From Chromera velia (taxonomy: Eukaryota > Sar > Chromeraceae): a DNA stretch of 27,305 nucleotides. This document shows positions 1-10,764 of this stretch, one piece after another. The DNA is taken from NCBI GenBank assembly GCA_018398765.1, contig JAHBMJ010001691.1:1-27305 (forward strand). Reading direction: 5' to 3'. The notes beneath the pieces are model-generated. The model worked only from the letters and a program-made list of their open reading frames with translations. It did no database searches and was not told where the DNA came from. Each line of letters starts with the position of its first letter. Position 1 is the first letter of the stretch. A program made the position numbers and the translations under genes.

Positions 1-1412
1 TCTCTCTCTCTCTCTTCCTCTTTCTCTCTGCCCTTCTTCAGGCTTCTTTCTGACATCTCCAAAGTGACTATGAGTAGATGGTGCTCTCTCGGTCAGTGTG
101 ATAACAAAAGAGAACGAGATGGGATGGGATGTCTGCCTTCCCAGCTGTCATTTGTATCCTTCTAGCCGACTTTCAAAGAAATGAATGCATGATCGATCGA
201 TCGGCATGAACGATTTGACGGAGGAAGAACGAAACGAAAAGGAGGGGGGGATGACGAACCAACACCTACCCAGGCAAAGCCGCGAGTTTGGGTCAGCGTA
301 GATCGACACTGAGACTCCTACTAGGATTGCTCGGTCTCTCGCCTCATCCGCCTCACCCTTTCCTTTCCTCTTTTTTCTTCCTTTCCGTTCCTCGTGCCAA
401 CGGAAAGGGTCTGTTTAGCTTCGCTTAATTGATCGGAAGAAAGGAAGGACTCTATGCTTCCTTGTGTTTTCGTACGCATGCCGTCCATCGCAATCAAGCC
501 CTGCCACGTACAGCCTGACCCTATCAACAGGCTGGACGGAAGTATAAAGCACCGGGTTCTCTCTCTCTCAATTGAATTTCCCGTCTTGCGTTTCGGTACT
601 GTATATCAACCTAGATATCAACAGACGCCGCGGGAAGGCAAGAAGGGATTTCAATCAAACCACCACAGGGGAAATTCAGAACAGAGCTGGAGAGAGAAGG
701 GAAAGACCCAACTAGTATCATCAAAGTTGGAATCGAGCATAGTGGTTGGCAAACCGCTTGACTGCATATCAGAGAGCCCCAGTTATTCCAACTAATTGTA
801 CGCAAACAGCTCCGCATTTTTCGTCAAATTGCGAACATTGACGACAAAAGAAAAGTCTTACCCTTGGGGCCTTGCCGCAGGCAAAACAGCCTATTCATTG
901 ACTTCTAATTCAATCCAAATAAAATGTATATACTCGATTATTGTAATATTAGCAATTAAATTCATAACTTAATATTGATTCATTGATATTCAAGTTCATT
1001 GCTAGATTCATTCACTGATTTTTGTGGTTACCTTTTCAATGACTTCATAATAACTTCATTTTTGAAAAGATTGCATGTAAATAAATTTAGACATACACGT
1101 ATATTGGCACGCAGCCGCGCCTAAATTCGCACTGCAACTCTAAAATCATATATACCATGCAAGCAAGTTTGAGTGAGTTACTAAACTTAGCTAAGTAAAT
1201 TGAATGAAAATGAATTGAGCTGGTTAAAGCCGGGGAGCCACCGCTTAGGCTATAGTCAACTTTGCAAGGATCTAGGAATTTTGACAGAAATTTAGAGGAT
1301 CAAATTAATTTAGAGGAATTTAAACAGGAATCTAAAAGAATTTAGAGCTCTAAATTCTTAAACTTTGGAGGTCGATTTTTCATGAACTACTAGATAAACT
1401 AAGATAAGTTAG
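1..1412. other. Gene-free left flank
   Basis: I see no gene here. The first 17 bases are a (TC)n run. An open frame of 113 codons at 454–795 has no recognisable domain and is overlapped by equally long frames on the other strand, so I do not call it. From about 900 onward the DNA becomes AT-rich. Positions 1263–1370 hold a run of degenerate AATTTAGA/GGAATTT words that reappears inverted at about 7485–7585, on the far side of the Copia element. Confidence 0.6.
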
Positions 1413-1701
1413 TGAAAGACCCTAGAAGCCACTAGATCTTCTCAACTAGAAGCTTATCATTAGAGTCTCTTAAGATCTTCTTACAGGGAAAGACTGAAGG
1501 ACGGGATGCATTACATATTCCCGTTCCTTTCATTATTCAGCCGTTTCATCTCATCATATTTTATGAGCATGCTACTATTGATTGCAATTAATTCAAATTG
1601 CATGAAGAAGCATGCACATGCATGCATACAGCTCGGCATGGCTCATCAATCTATAAGGCGGCACGCATGGCGGCGGGCACTTTAGGCATGGCGGCTTAAC
1701 A
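1413..1701 (-). repeat. 3' LTR of the Copia element
   Basis: This 289-bp copy matches 7047–7335 with seven differences, all transitions and no indels (about 97.6% identity). On the minus strand it is preceded by a purine-rich stretch at about 1702–1711 (AGGGGATGAT), a plausible polypurine tract. The preceding GTTAG (1408–1412) is the target duplication. Confidence 0.96.
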
Positions 1702-1752
1702 ATCATCCCCTGACTGAGGCACAGACGAAGGAACAAATACAGAGCCGTCTGT

Positions 1753-2748
1753 TTACCCACAATGCCGACACACTCTTATGCACATGCTCGATCGCTTCGC
1801 AAAGTCAATCTTCTTAACACGTGCTCCTGCTTTCTCTTTCTTCACAACTTTCGCAGTGGAAGGAACGTTACCATTGCAGCGCTCTAATATGAGCTTGGTC
1901 TGTCTATCTGCCCTCATGTCACTAGTCCTGCACCAGTACACACGGGAACGCAGACGACGCAATTCCTGCCTGACATAAGCAAGAAGACCATTCATAGCGG
2001 GCTCTGCCTTTGCCTGTCCAGACTCTAGCTGATCCATCAACGGCCCGGAATCCGTCACGAATTCAATCGGCACTTTCTTACACCAAAGCGCCTCTGCCAG
2101 ATCCTTCCAAGCAAAAGCTTTCTTTACGCTCTCTGCAGATGCAACTGTCTCCGACGAAGTGCTTGAAATTAGCTTTCGCTTCACTCTTGCACTCTTCCAC
2201 GCAAAAAGGTTGCTCTTTCTTAAACCATGAATCCTTTCTCTGTCTACCTGTTCTGTTTGATCTACAAGGTAAGCTTCGTTTCCCCATCGCCCTTCATACT
2301 TCTGGAGAGAATAAGACCCATCATGGAAAACAACCATCTTGGGGTCCTTGACTGCGGTAAAAACAAGAGAGGTCTTCCTTTGCTTCGCATGATTCAACAA
2401 ACGCAAACCACCTTCTACCTTCTCTGCAGATGGCTTAGTCGACCAACGACTCAACTCACCAAAAAGAAAAGAAATGTCTGGCTGTGTCCTTGCTGCCCAC
2501 CCAGTTACCCCCATGATCTTCTGCATGAGGGGCATATATTCTTCTTTAATCTCTTCTTCTGTTAGAGGGTCCAAAAGGTCTGGTCTGATCTTCCCCCCCT
2601 TCAGTTTGCTCTCTTCCACTTCAACGGACTCAAGATACTCTTCCTGACTCATCTCAAAACCTTCCTTTGTTTTCTTTAGTTGCATGCCTATATAGCTTAT
2701 TGTCTCTCCTTCTTTCAATACCTCAGGCTCATCCATTTTCAGTTTCTC
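1753..2748 (-). pseudogene. Copia RT C-terminal part and RNase H (fragment)
   Basis: This is the end of the Copia polyprotein after an in-frame TAA at 2749–2751, and it stays in the same frame as the reverse transcriptase before it. Just after the stop comes a conserved stretch containing ISYIGMQL, equivalent to the YLG motif of Copia RT connection regions. A later PLMQKIMGVTGWAARTQPDI block is typical of Copia RT C-termini. RNase H follows, with HDGSY (first acidic residue), SSTSSETVASAES (Glu), VTDSGPL (Asp) and SDMRADRQTK (the usual 'AD.LTK' end). The last roughly 40 residues are a basic tail I do not recognise. The frame closes at 1753, about 50 bp before the 3' LTR, as expected. Confidence 0.88.
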
Positions 2749-3537
2749 TTAAAGAGAAGAAAGGAAAAAAAGAGGATCTTCAGTAAAAAGAAGAAGATCA
2801 TCGACATGCCTAACTAACACGGCCTTCACTTCACCCCCCTCCCCGCCTCTGTGAACGAAAATGCTTTCTTTTATCTCCTTCCACCCCAATTCTTTTGCTA
2901 TCTTCTTAAAGGAGAGAGAGAAGAGACAGGGACTGTCTGCAAGGCCGTACATTGCTTTCTTCAATTTTAAGACAGCACCTGGCTTCATCCATTTGGGACA
3001 ATCAGGAGGGAGAGAAGAGGGAAGTTGGATAAAAACAGAGTCAAAAATAGGAGCAGTCAGAAAAGCAGTGCGGACGTCCGACTTTGCAGCCGTCCATCCC
3101 TTCGAAGAAGCAAAAGAAAGAACTAAAAGAACTGCCCACCAATCTGCCATCCCACTAAAAGTTTCTAACTCTTTTTGGTCGTCCTGAAACCCTTTTACGA
3201 CCAGCATCGCTTTTGCGATTCTTTTCTCTTCCTTCATTTTCCAAGTAAGCACCCACCTACACTTCATGGCTTTTCTTCCTTTCGGCAGACACACACCTGG
3301 CTGAAAGACATCACATTCGATGAATTGATTCAATTCGGCTTTCTTTCCTTCAACGTGAGACCCCCCCGCAACCTCTTCTGGAGTGGTATCAATGTGTCTT
3401 TTCTTTGGATTCACATGAGAAAACATCTTCTCCACGACTTCCTTATCGACCTCCAACACACGGGGCAAAGGACATCGGGCTTTCTCTTTTTCCTTGATTG
3501 CGTGCGCAAGCTTCTGCTTCAACTCATTTAGTCTCTC
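2749..3537 (-). pseudogene. Copia reverse transcriptase (RVT_2) fragment
   Basis: Family blocks are visible in order: LPKGRKAMKCRWVLTWK (RT entry), VVKGFQD, SDVRTAFLTAPI (first catalytic Asp), LKLKKAMYGLADSP, and VRHVDDLLLF. The last is the catalytic box, normally YVDD, here HVDD; Tyr to His is a single transition. The frame is bounded upstream by TAA at 3538–3540 and downstream by TAA at 2749–2751, and reading continues in the same frame on both sides, so these are point nonsense changes rather than rearrangements. Confidence 0.9.
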
Positions 3538-3576
3538 TTACAGATCTTCTATCTTTTCATTCTCATCTTCTCTTCT

Positions 3577-4884
3577 CTATATAAAACGCACATCTTCCTT
3601 CCTTTCTTTATCTTTCTGCACAAAATGTGCATCGTCAGACGGCAGCTTCCAAATTCCGCTCACAGCGGACTCGCATACCAACTGACCGTCTGTAGGCACC
3701 GACTGACGTCTGCGCCTGTCTCTCCTTCTCGGAACAGAGGCCTGACCGGAATCTGACCCCCCTTGCCCAGACCTATTCGCCTGGCTGCCCTGCACACCCT
3801 CTGTGTCCCCATCCAGCTCCCCCCCCTGATGCTGTGCAATCATTTCGAGGTGGCCGCCCCGAAGTGACTGCCCAGCAAAAGCGGCAGAAGGAAGAACTGA
3901 TGCATTTGCGCCCTCACGCCCCTCGCTGGCCATCGAGGGAGACAAAACGCACTGCTCGGCTTGCTTTGTAGCTCGCCGCGGAACATCAGGAAAAAAGTAT
4001 GCAAGGCCAAAAGAAGAAGAGAAACGTGCATGCCTCCCTGCACCGGAATCAACCTCCATTTCATCTACATCCACATCTGAAAAAGAATCTTCTTGTGGAA
4101 CAAAACCCTGTCTATCTGGAGATAAAGAAGAAAAAGAAGGAGAAGAAGAAATAAAAGAAATGTGTGACCACCTGACAAGTGAAACAAGTGAAAGATGCAC
4201 TTGCAAAGGCTTCCATCCGTTCCCCTTTTCTATCAGAACCACCACTACAGACGAATTCTCTACAGAAGCAAAGATGCCTTCCTTTCCGTGCACAGGCTCT
4301 GCCCCCTTCTTGATTGGGTGAGGATCATACACCACCACCCTGTCCCCCACAGCAATCGGAGAAATCTCTTCTGCCTTCTCTTCCCTAAAAACTGCCTTCA
4401 TTGGAGACTCTTCTGTCACGGTCGACACAACTTCATTCAACTGCTGCACCACCCCTGGAAAGAGCCATTTCTCTGTGTATCTGGGTACGCGGGCCTTTCT
4501 GACTGTCTTTCTCAATAGTCTCTTTACAGTTCTATTTGGTCTTTCTACTTGTTCCTGTACTTGAGGACAGTAGTCTGGTCCTCTCTTATGATGCACTCCC
4601 TCTCTTTGCAAAAAAGAATCGTATTCCTTCTCGACCTCGCCTCCCTTGTCTGTCTTAACGATCTTTGGTTTCCTTTTCCCAAGTCTCTGCCACTTCCTTG
4701 TCCAGTGGATCATTGCTCTCTTTGCCTGACTTTTTCGAGAAAGAGTCTCTCCCTGCATGAATCTCGTTTTTCCATCAACAAGGAGACTGGCTGGCACACC
4801 CCCCGCAAGCATGCAGAGGTCACGCACAATAACATCATTGAATTCTTCTGCCCTCCCCCCCGGTGTTTGTCTTGCTGGAATTCT
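3577..4884 (-). pseudogene. Copia integrase core and variable linker (fragment)
   Basis: After the frame change near 4889 the reading resumes with a stretch containing RAEEFNDVIVRDL, then the integrase core. The three acidic residues are recognisable: Asp in LLVDGKTRF, Asp in KTDKGGEVE, and Glu in VQEQVERPNRT (the usual 'NG.AER.NRT' box). A long acidic and serine-rich linker follows, as is common between Copia integrase and RT. The frame stops with TAG at 3577–3579; two codon runs later it meets TAA at 3538 before the RT. No in-frame ATG precedes the core, which supports its being part of a polyprotein. Confidence 0.88.
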
Positions 4885-4886
4885 TC

Positions 4887-5714
4887 TTATGGTTCATTCA
4901 CTTCTCTACACTCGCGACAGTCAATCATCTCTATACAATCCTTCACACGCACATGGTGAGCCATTCCTTTTTCTCTCAGGGTCGCATACAAACGCTTACC
5001 TGTCCAATGTCTAAAACGGCAGTGCCACATGTTCAATTCTCTCTGGGTCATCTGACCACCTTGAACAAGAGAAAAAGAATCGGGTCCGGAGGGTTGAGAG
5101 GCTCCCGCCTGCTCTCCACCTGCCATCGCCTTTTCTATCGGGGGGGAGACGGGATCATCACCAGAAAAAATCTTCTCTTCCTCGGTGACTGCCAGGCAGA
5201 CACATTCATTCACTCGTTTAGAAGAAAAAGAAACAAAAGAAGAAGAAGAAGAAAAAGGAAATGCACGAATTACGTGTACACCGTCTCTCTCTTCTAACAA
5301 TGCTTTGACTTTCTTTCCATCTCTTGATGAACGCAATTCGACCCAATAAGGCTTGTCGACTTTCTGCAGACGGAGACCCCGAACAGACAAAAGAGAAACA
5401 GGAACCAAACATGAGTATGCACCTTCTATGTACACCTCCTCGATTTCATTCTCTGGAGACAAAACACCGACACGCGCACACACGTATCTATCTGTCTGAA
5501 AAGAATCTCCCTCAGCTTTCTCATACGTCACTTTCTTTCTCCAACTGTCTACAATGCAATCATCCATGTCACGACCAATCAGATGTTTACTATAACCAGT
5601 ATCTGCAAAAGGAAAGCGGACCTCTTCACACTCGCAGTCGTCCTCTGCTAGGGGTGTAAATAGGTTCAAAGAACGAGAGCCCCTTCCCGTCTCTCGTCCC
5701 ACGCCCGAGCGTGG
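4887..5714 (-). pseudogene. Copia protease and GAG-pre-integrase finger (fragment)
   Basis: This segment continues the Gag frame after two TGA codons (5751 and 5715). FADTGYSKHL is the aspartic protease active site (DTG, usually DSG or DTG followed by SxH in Copia). The end of the segment has WHCRFRHWTGKRLY followed by CIEMIDCREC, which corresponds to the H-H-C-C zinc finger ahead of integrase. It ends in TAA at 4887–4889. The integrase sequence continues one frame over, so a one-base indel has occurred at or near this stop. Confidence 0.87.
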
Positions 5715-5750
5715 TCAATCGCCCTTCCCCCCCCCGGACGAGGAACTTTT

Positions 5751-6989
5751 TCAAGAGGACCCCCCCTTCTTCTTGCATGCAGGGGTGCCCGCGTAGTGAC
5801 CCTTCTCACCACAATCCCTGCACTCGATGTTCTTCCTCTTGGCCCAGCACTCACCCTCGTGCTTTCTCCCACAGGTGTAGCAGACCGGATGCTGCCCCCC
5901 CTGACCAGAGCTCCCACTCGAACCCTGTCCGGAGGACCCCCTAGTATTCCCGTTCTCCCTCTGCCTGCCACGATCATTCCCCCTGTGTCTCCCCTTGGGG
6001 TTGGATGAACGCCCTGCCTTCTCCCTTCCCCCTTCCCCGCCCTTCTCCTTCTCCTCGATGGCAGCGAACCAGTCAAGGTGAGGACGAATATCGTCCCACG
6101 AAAGCGAGTTCAGGTCAAGGAGCATCTCTCTCTTCTGCGCTCTGATGGCGGTGATGAGGGTGTTCTTTTGGTCAGAGTCGAGGGTATGAAGGATCATGGT
6201 CGGCTTCGCTGTATCTTCGATGGGTCTCTGTATCCCCATCGCTTCCACCTCCAGATGGGACAGACGTCGACGCAGGGTCTTGAACCCAAACTTGATCTTA
6301 GGCTTGAGGACCTCTCCGGCTGCGCTGCGCCGGTTGGTGTCGTAAGGGAATTCCTTGACCTTCTCCTCCACTGCCAGTTGCCTCACAAGCAGGTTGGAGA
6401 GGTATTTTTCCTTCACACGCCTGAGGACCTCCTTGTGCTTGAGGCCAGCGTGGAAGAATCGCTTGAGGTGGGACTTGAACCTCGAGTCGTTCTTCGCGGC
6501 CTTGTACATGCCCATCCGAACCACCCTCTTCCACTGACCGGAAGAGCCAAAACGGGACCTCCAGAGCTTTTCCTTCATGAAATCTCCCCACTGTCTCTCC
6601 CAATCCTCAAACCCCTCCTTGGGGTTGAACACAGGCAGAAGCGCCCAGTCCACCTTCACCTTCTTCCACGAGGAAGACGACACGACAGAGGAAGAACCAG
6701 AGGACTCAGACTCGCTGGAAGAGTCCGAGTCATCAGAAGAGTCCGAATCGTTGCTCGGCACAGCAACAGAAACCTTCTACCGTCTCTTGTTCTTTCCGGA
6801 CTTCTTCTTTTCCAAAATCTTTTCTACGATCTTGTCAATCTTTTCTTCTAATTTCTTCTCAAAAAGGGAATCGAGTTTAGAATCGAGAGTCACTGCGCTG
6901 CTGCTTGACTGTGCAGCTGCAGCTTCTTGTTGGGCCTTCTTCTTGGCCTCTTCCTTTTCCTTTTTCCTCTGAGCTCTCGTCCAGACCAT
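5751..6989 (-). pseudogene. Copia Gag with two zinc knuckles
   Basis: The likely start is the ATG at 6989–6987, 58 bp inside the 5' LTR boundary. It opens with a basic, coiled-coil-like stretch (RAQRKKEKEEAKKKAQQE). One in-frame TAG at 6777 interrupts it before a Ser/Asp-rich acidic region. The central part (WERQWGDFMKEKLW and onward) is the expected place for the capsid domain but is not recognisable to me. Near the C-terminus are two cysteine clusters, CYTCGRKHEGEC and CRDCGEKGHYAGTPAC; the second is a clear CX2CX4H zinc-knuckle variant. A Gly/Ser/Gln-rich linker precedes them. The frame ends with TGA at 5751. Confidence 0.88.
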
Positions 6990-7046
6990 CTTGAAAAATC
7001 TAGAGAGAGAGAAAGAGAAAAGAGCAATCAGATCGGACACACTGAC

Positions 7047-7335
7047 TGAAAGACCCTAGAAGCCACTAGATCTTCTCAACTAGAAGCTTATCATTAGAGT
7101 CTCTTAAGATCTTCTTACAGGGAAAGACTGAAGGACGGGATGCATTACATATTCCCGTTCCTTTCATTGTTCAGCCGTTTCATCTCATCATGTTTTATGA
7201 GCATGCTACTATTGATTGCAATTAATTCAAATTGCATGAAGAAGCATACACATGCATGCATGCAGCTCGGCATGGCTCATCAATCTATAAGGTGGCGCGC
7301 ATGGCGGCGGGCACTTTAGGCATGGCGGCTCAACA
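7047..7335 (-). repeat. 5' LTR of the Copia element
   Basis: This is the 289-bp partner of 1413–1701. On the minus strand it reads TGTTGAGCC to CTTTCA. The internal sequence that follows (GTCAGTGTGTCC) lacks the usual TGG, so the primer binding site is not a standard tRNA 3'-end match. Copia elements can use an internal tRNA fragment, but I could not identify one. The flanking GTTAG at 7336–7340 is the target duplication. Confidence 0.96.
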
Positions 7336-7340
7336 GTTAG

Positions 7341-8142
7341 AACGTACGTAATACTAATTATAACCTATAAGTTTTAGTAACAGTGCTTATATAGACGTAA
7401 TATATATTTATAACCACCTTGACTATCATTAGCACTTTCTCAGCATAGTTCATGAGAAATCCTAGGAGAAATCAACATTGAAAATTTACTAAATTCCTTT
7501 AAATTCCTGTCTTTAAATTCTTTTAGATTCCTAGTTAAATTCTTCTAAATTGCTCTCAATTCTTGTCTAAATTCCTGATCGAGACATTGAATTTCACCAA
7601 TCGAACCAAGCACATCACGACTGTTCACTCCCTCATCTCTCAAACAAAAGATATCACCATACCCCCAAGTTTCAAGTTGTTAGAAAGAACCAGGAGGTCA
7701 CAGGGAATCATACACCCGAATATCTCTATCATACAACAAACCTGCAATTACACTAAATTACACAGCAGGTTGAATATAAGCAGCCCCCTCAACTTTAGTA
7801 GCCGAAGCAGCACTTGTTGTAAAAGCCGTAAGGGCATGAGTCGTAAGTGGACCTTGAGGGGCAGCAGCTGTGGCAGCTGTGGCTAGTTGTGCCTAGCACT
7901 GCCTACTCAGACGCAGACCATTCCCCTCTCGAAGGCCTAATATGCGGCTTTGCTCTCAAGGAGATTTGAAGAGGCGTCAGGCTTGATTTCTATGAGGTCT
8001 GATGGCCGCTGATAGCAACTTCTCCATTAGGTTCATAGGCAGATGACATGGAGACGGCTTTTGAATTATATACCTACCCACGAAGTCTATTGAAAGATGT
8101 AACAGATAATTAATACTTCGATCTGGTTGCTGCTATACGATG
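7341..8142. other. AT-rich gene-free spacer
   Basis: I see no gene. Positions about 7485–7585 carry degenerate AAATTCCT/AAATTCTT words that match the reverse complement of 1263–1370. Positions 7850–7890 contain a short GCAGCTGTG repeat. The longest open frame (107 codons at 7563) begins inside the AAATTCCT repeat and has no recognisable domain. Confidence 0.5.
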
Positions 8143-8150
8143 GCAAGGCG

Positions 8151-9573
8151 CAGGGTTGTTAAGTACCATGCCTTTCGGTACTTTGGTACTTTAGGGGCGG
8201 GTGGTAACCATCCCGTTTTTCGGTACCGATACTTTTGGACCAAGTTTCAGTACTTTAAAAATTTTGCTTAAACTAGGCTTTATAACATTAAAATGACTGG
8301 ATTTTAGGTTTTTTCACTAAAAATAAACGTGATTTAGGTTTAAATTTATTTTACAAAGACTGAATTAATATTGATAGACAAACGTTTCAAGATTGTATTT
8401 TTTTTGTGTTATTCATGAAAACAAAAATTAAGTCTCTCCAAAAAGGTTAGGAATGCTTAAACTCTCTCCCTAACAACTTGTCGCTTATTCAGATTCGGGA
8501 GAACGGGGGAAGGCTGTGACTTACAAGAACCAGCTGTCAGAACGCTAAGAACAAAGTAAAACAAAATGCGATAATATTTATAGCACATACATCCGATTCG
8601 CTATGATATTGAAAAAAAGAAGGCAACAAAAGGGTAGTCTAGCTACTTAAAGAAAGGGCTAGACATGTCACAGCAAAAAAAAAAAAATCGCTATGATATC
8701 GAAAAAAAGAAAGCAACAAAAGGGTAGTCTACCTGCGTAAAGAAAAGGCTAGACATGTTACAGCACAAAAAAAAAAGCTCTAGAAAAACGACCGAAAATG
8801 AGTTATCTGCTTTAATTTTTTTTTTTTTTTGCCTGCAACACCTTGGAACACTTGTATAACACCCGTGCGACAGTTAAACAACAGTTGTTTCAGATACAAA
8901 AAAAAGTCTACAAAAAAATACCTGATAACGAGAGTTATTTACTTTTTTTTTCTTTGTGATACCCCTAGAGAAAGGAGAGCAATAGAAGATGATTGTGGTC
9001 TCAAAACTGATATGATGACTAACAATTTTTAAGGTTCTTGGTATTAGCTCAGATGGCAGTTCATTTTCATAGTTATCTGGGATTCTCTATTATCTTTAGG
9101 CCCTTCCATGTCATCATAACACATGACTTAATGCAGGTGTCCGCTCTACTAATCAAGAATGAAGAGATTCATCTCAGGAACTCAAGATGTCACAAGAAGA
9201 GAGAAACTGTATAAGGTATGCTCCAGTGTGCTCCGTGAACATGCGAGTTATATGTGAGTTATTAATGTATGCACGCGTGCATGCGCGGTCCAGGACTGAA
9301 AAAGCGCTTTTCTCCACGCTCCGCGGCTCGATATATGATTACGCTGCACAGGCTTGCCCCGCTCACTGCCAGGCCTGCCATGGCTCCCTTTCTAAAGTTT
9401 TGACTTTAGAACAGCCAGTTTTCCATATCAGGCTCAATTAAAAGCAGCAGTCTAGGGCCTTACGTATACGTACCTTATGAAATTTTTGCCGGTGACGAAA
9501 GCACCGAAAACTAGACTAAAAAAGCTAATGCCGAAAAAAAAATGAAATTGGGGGTCGGTGATTAACAACCCTG
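8151..9573. mobile_element. hAT-like non-autonomous DNA transposon
   Basis: The element is 1423 bp with perfect 12-bp terminal inverted repeats: CAGGGTTGTTAA at 8151–8162 and its reverse complement at 9562–9573. The CAGGG start is typical of hAT termini. The flanks are an 8-bp direct repeat, GCAAGGCG (8143–8150) and GCAAGATG (9574–9581), with two differences, both transitions. Eight bases is the hAT target-site length. Subterminal CGGTAC/CGGTGC words cluster at both ends. Frames inside are short (67 and 84 codons) and none resembles a transposase, so it would need enzyme in trans or is an eroded copy. Confidence 0.82.
8598..8777. repeat. Two 90-bp tandem units inside the hAT-like element
   Basis: Two units of 90 bp (8598–8687 and 8688–8777) each begin TCGCTATGATAT and end in a poly-A run after GACATGT[CT]ACAGCA. 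They differ at roughly nine positions, a mixture of transitions and transversions. The poly-A end of each unit gives a mechanism for slippage or unequal exchange. Confidence 0.9.
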
Positions 9574-9581
9574 GCAAGATG

Positions 9582-10764
9582 GAAGAGGACAACAAGAGCG
9601 ACCGGAGCCTTTATCATCATTTTAACTAATTGAAGTCTAATTCTTGCCTGAATTCCTCTAATTCCTATTTAAATTCTTAGCTCCTTACAGGGAACCATGC
9701 ACGACAGCACGGGCCATATAACATGTATTGTATGCTTACAACCTAGCCTACATAGGCCTAAGCTAGGCCTAGAGCTTATAGCGTTAAAAAACTACTTATA
9801 CCTCGAAAAAACGCTGATTAGCTCGATCGACCCCCAATACCCTTCGGGCTTTGGAAATCAACTTCAACGCGAGACACTGTGGAGCGATCAACGGTAATTA
9901 ACTTAGAAGAGGGCACCTCTAGCTTAACCTTCCCGTCCCCTTTTATCATGAGCAGAGAGAAAACAGCAAGAAACAGAATACACATACAACTATATACAAT
10001 AAACACTCCTCTTAATTTCCCGCCCGACGCCCTCCGTGCTCACAGAAAGTAACTTGAAGTGATTTAATTTAGGATTTAATTGTAGTAATTTAAAGGAATT
10101 CAACTTAATAATTTAAATTGATTTAGACTAGGATTTAGAGCACTTTAGAGTAATGTAAAATAGTAAAGTAAATGTTTTTTGAAATAGTGATTTAGATTAA
10201 AGGTCAAACCTTATAAAAGGCCAATTTCTTATAAATTATCAGTCACATTCGATACAATCACTAGTGCAATCACTGTTAGTCACTGACAATCAGCCTTTGT
10301 CATCCACGCAAAAAATCATCCAAGCATTTCAGTGATTTCACGTCCAATCCGGATGATATACAACAAGTCAAGGTAAGACGATTGAAGTTCTATTATTGAA
10401 CCTCGCATTAAAGAAGTCTTTGACACAGACCCCAAGCAAGCAATTTTTCAACAATTAATTGCATGGACAAAACACCAAATTAACAGTCAGGCCGACACTA
10501 TCATCGTACCTTCTTGTCTTGTATTCAGACTTCAATCATAGACGCACGTGATCAGTCTATATCGGTCCATTTTGTTCTACACCAAACCCTCAATTACCCT
10601 GCCTTCCCTTCCCTCCTCTTGTTTGTTCATCTCCAACAAGCAGACGTTCGTTCATCAAGAATAAATTTTCGGCCGCTGATGCACCCATGCACCCACTGAC
10701 TGTCCAAGAATTTCTTTCTTTTCGATCAACAAAGCTCCGGCCTTTCCAACGCTCAGCTAGGCAA
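9582..10764. other. Gene-free spacer left of the hydrolase gene
   Basis: No gene is recognisable. AAATTCCT-type words recur at 9630–9680 and GATTTA/TTTAGA words at 10060–10200. A TAGGCCTA word occurs twice at about 9752–9773 with a partial third copy nearby. The segment immediately right of 10500 would be the 3' UTR side of the minus-strand hydrolase gene. Confidence 0.5.

Larger units (their letters stand above)
1413..7335 (-). mobile_element. Complete but degenerate Ty1/Copia LTR retrotransposon
   Basis: The element is 5923 bp and reads on the minus strand. Both LTRs are 289 bp and begin TG and end CA. The element is flanked by a perfect 5-bp target duplication, GTTAG at 1408–1412 and 7336–7340. 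The domain order from the 5' LTR is Gag, zinc knuckles, protease, GAG-pre-integrase, integrase, RVT_2 reverse transcriptase, RNase H, which is the Copia (Pseudoviridae) order with integrase before reverse transcriptase. Gag to the pre-integrase finger lies in one frame with stops at 6777 (TAG), 5751 (TGA), 5715 (TGA) and 4887 (TAA). A one-base frame change follows at about 4889. Integrase to RNase H lies in the second frame with stops at 3577 (TAG), 3538 (TAA) and 2749 (TAA). It cannot make a full polyprotein by ordinary translation. Confidence 0.96.

Noticed and set aside
454-795. 113-codon plus-strand frame near the left edge.
   Set aside because: It has no domain and competing frames lie on the other strand.
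4880-4900. Programmed ribosomal frameshift between Copia protease/finger and integrase.
   Set aside because: The frame change lies beside a TAA with no clear slippery heptamer, in the middle of a polyprotein where Copia elements do not need a shift, and the element has several other breaks.
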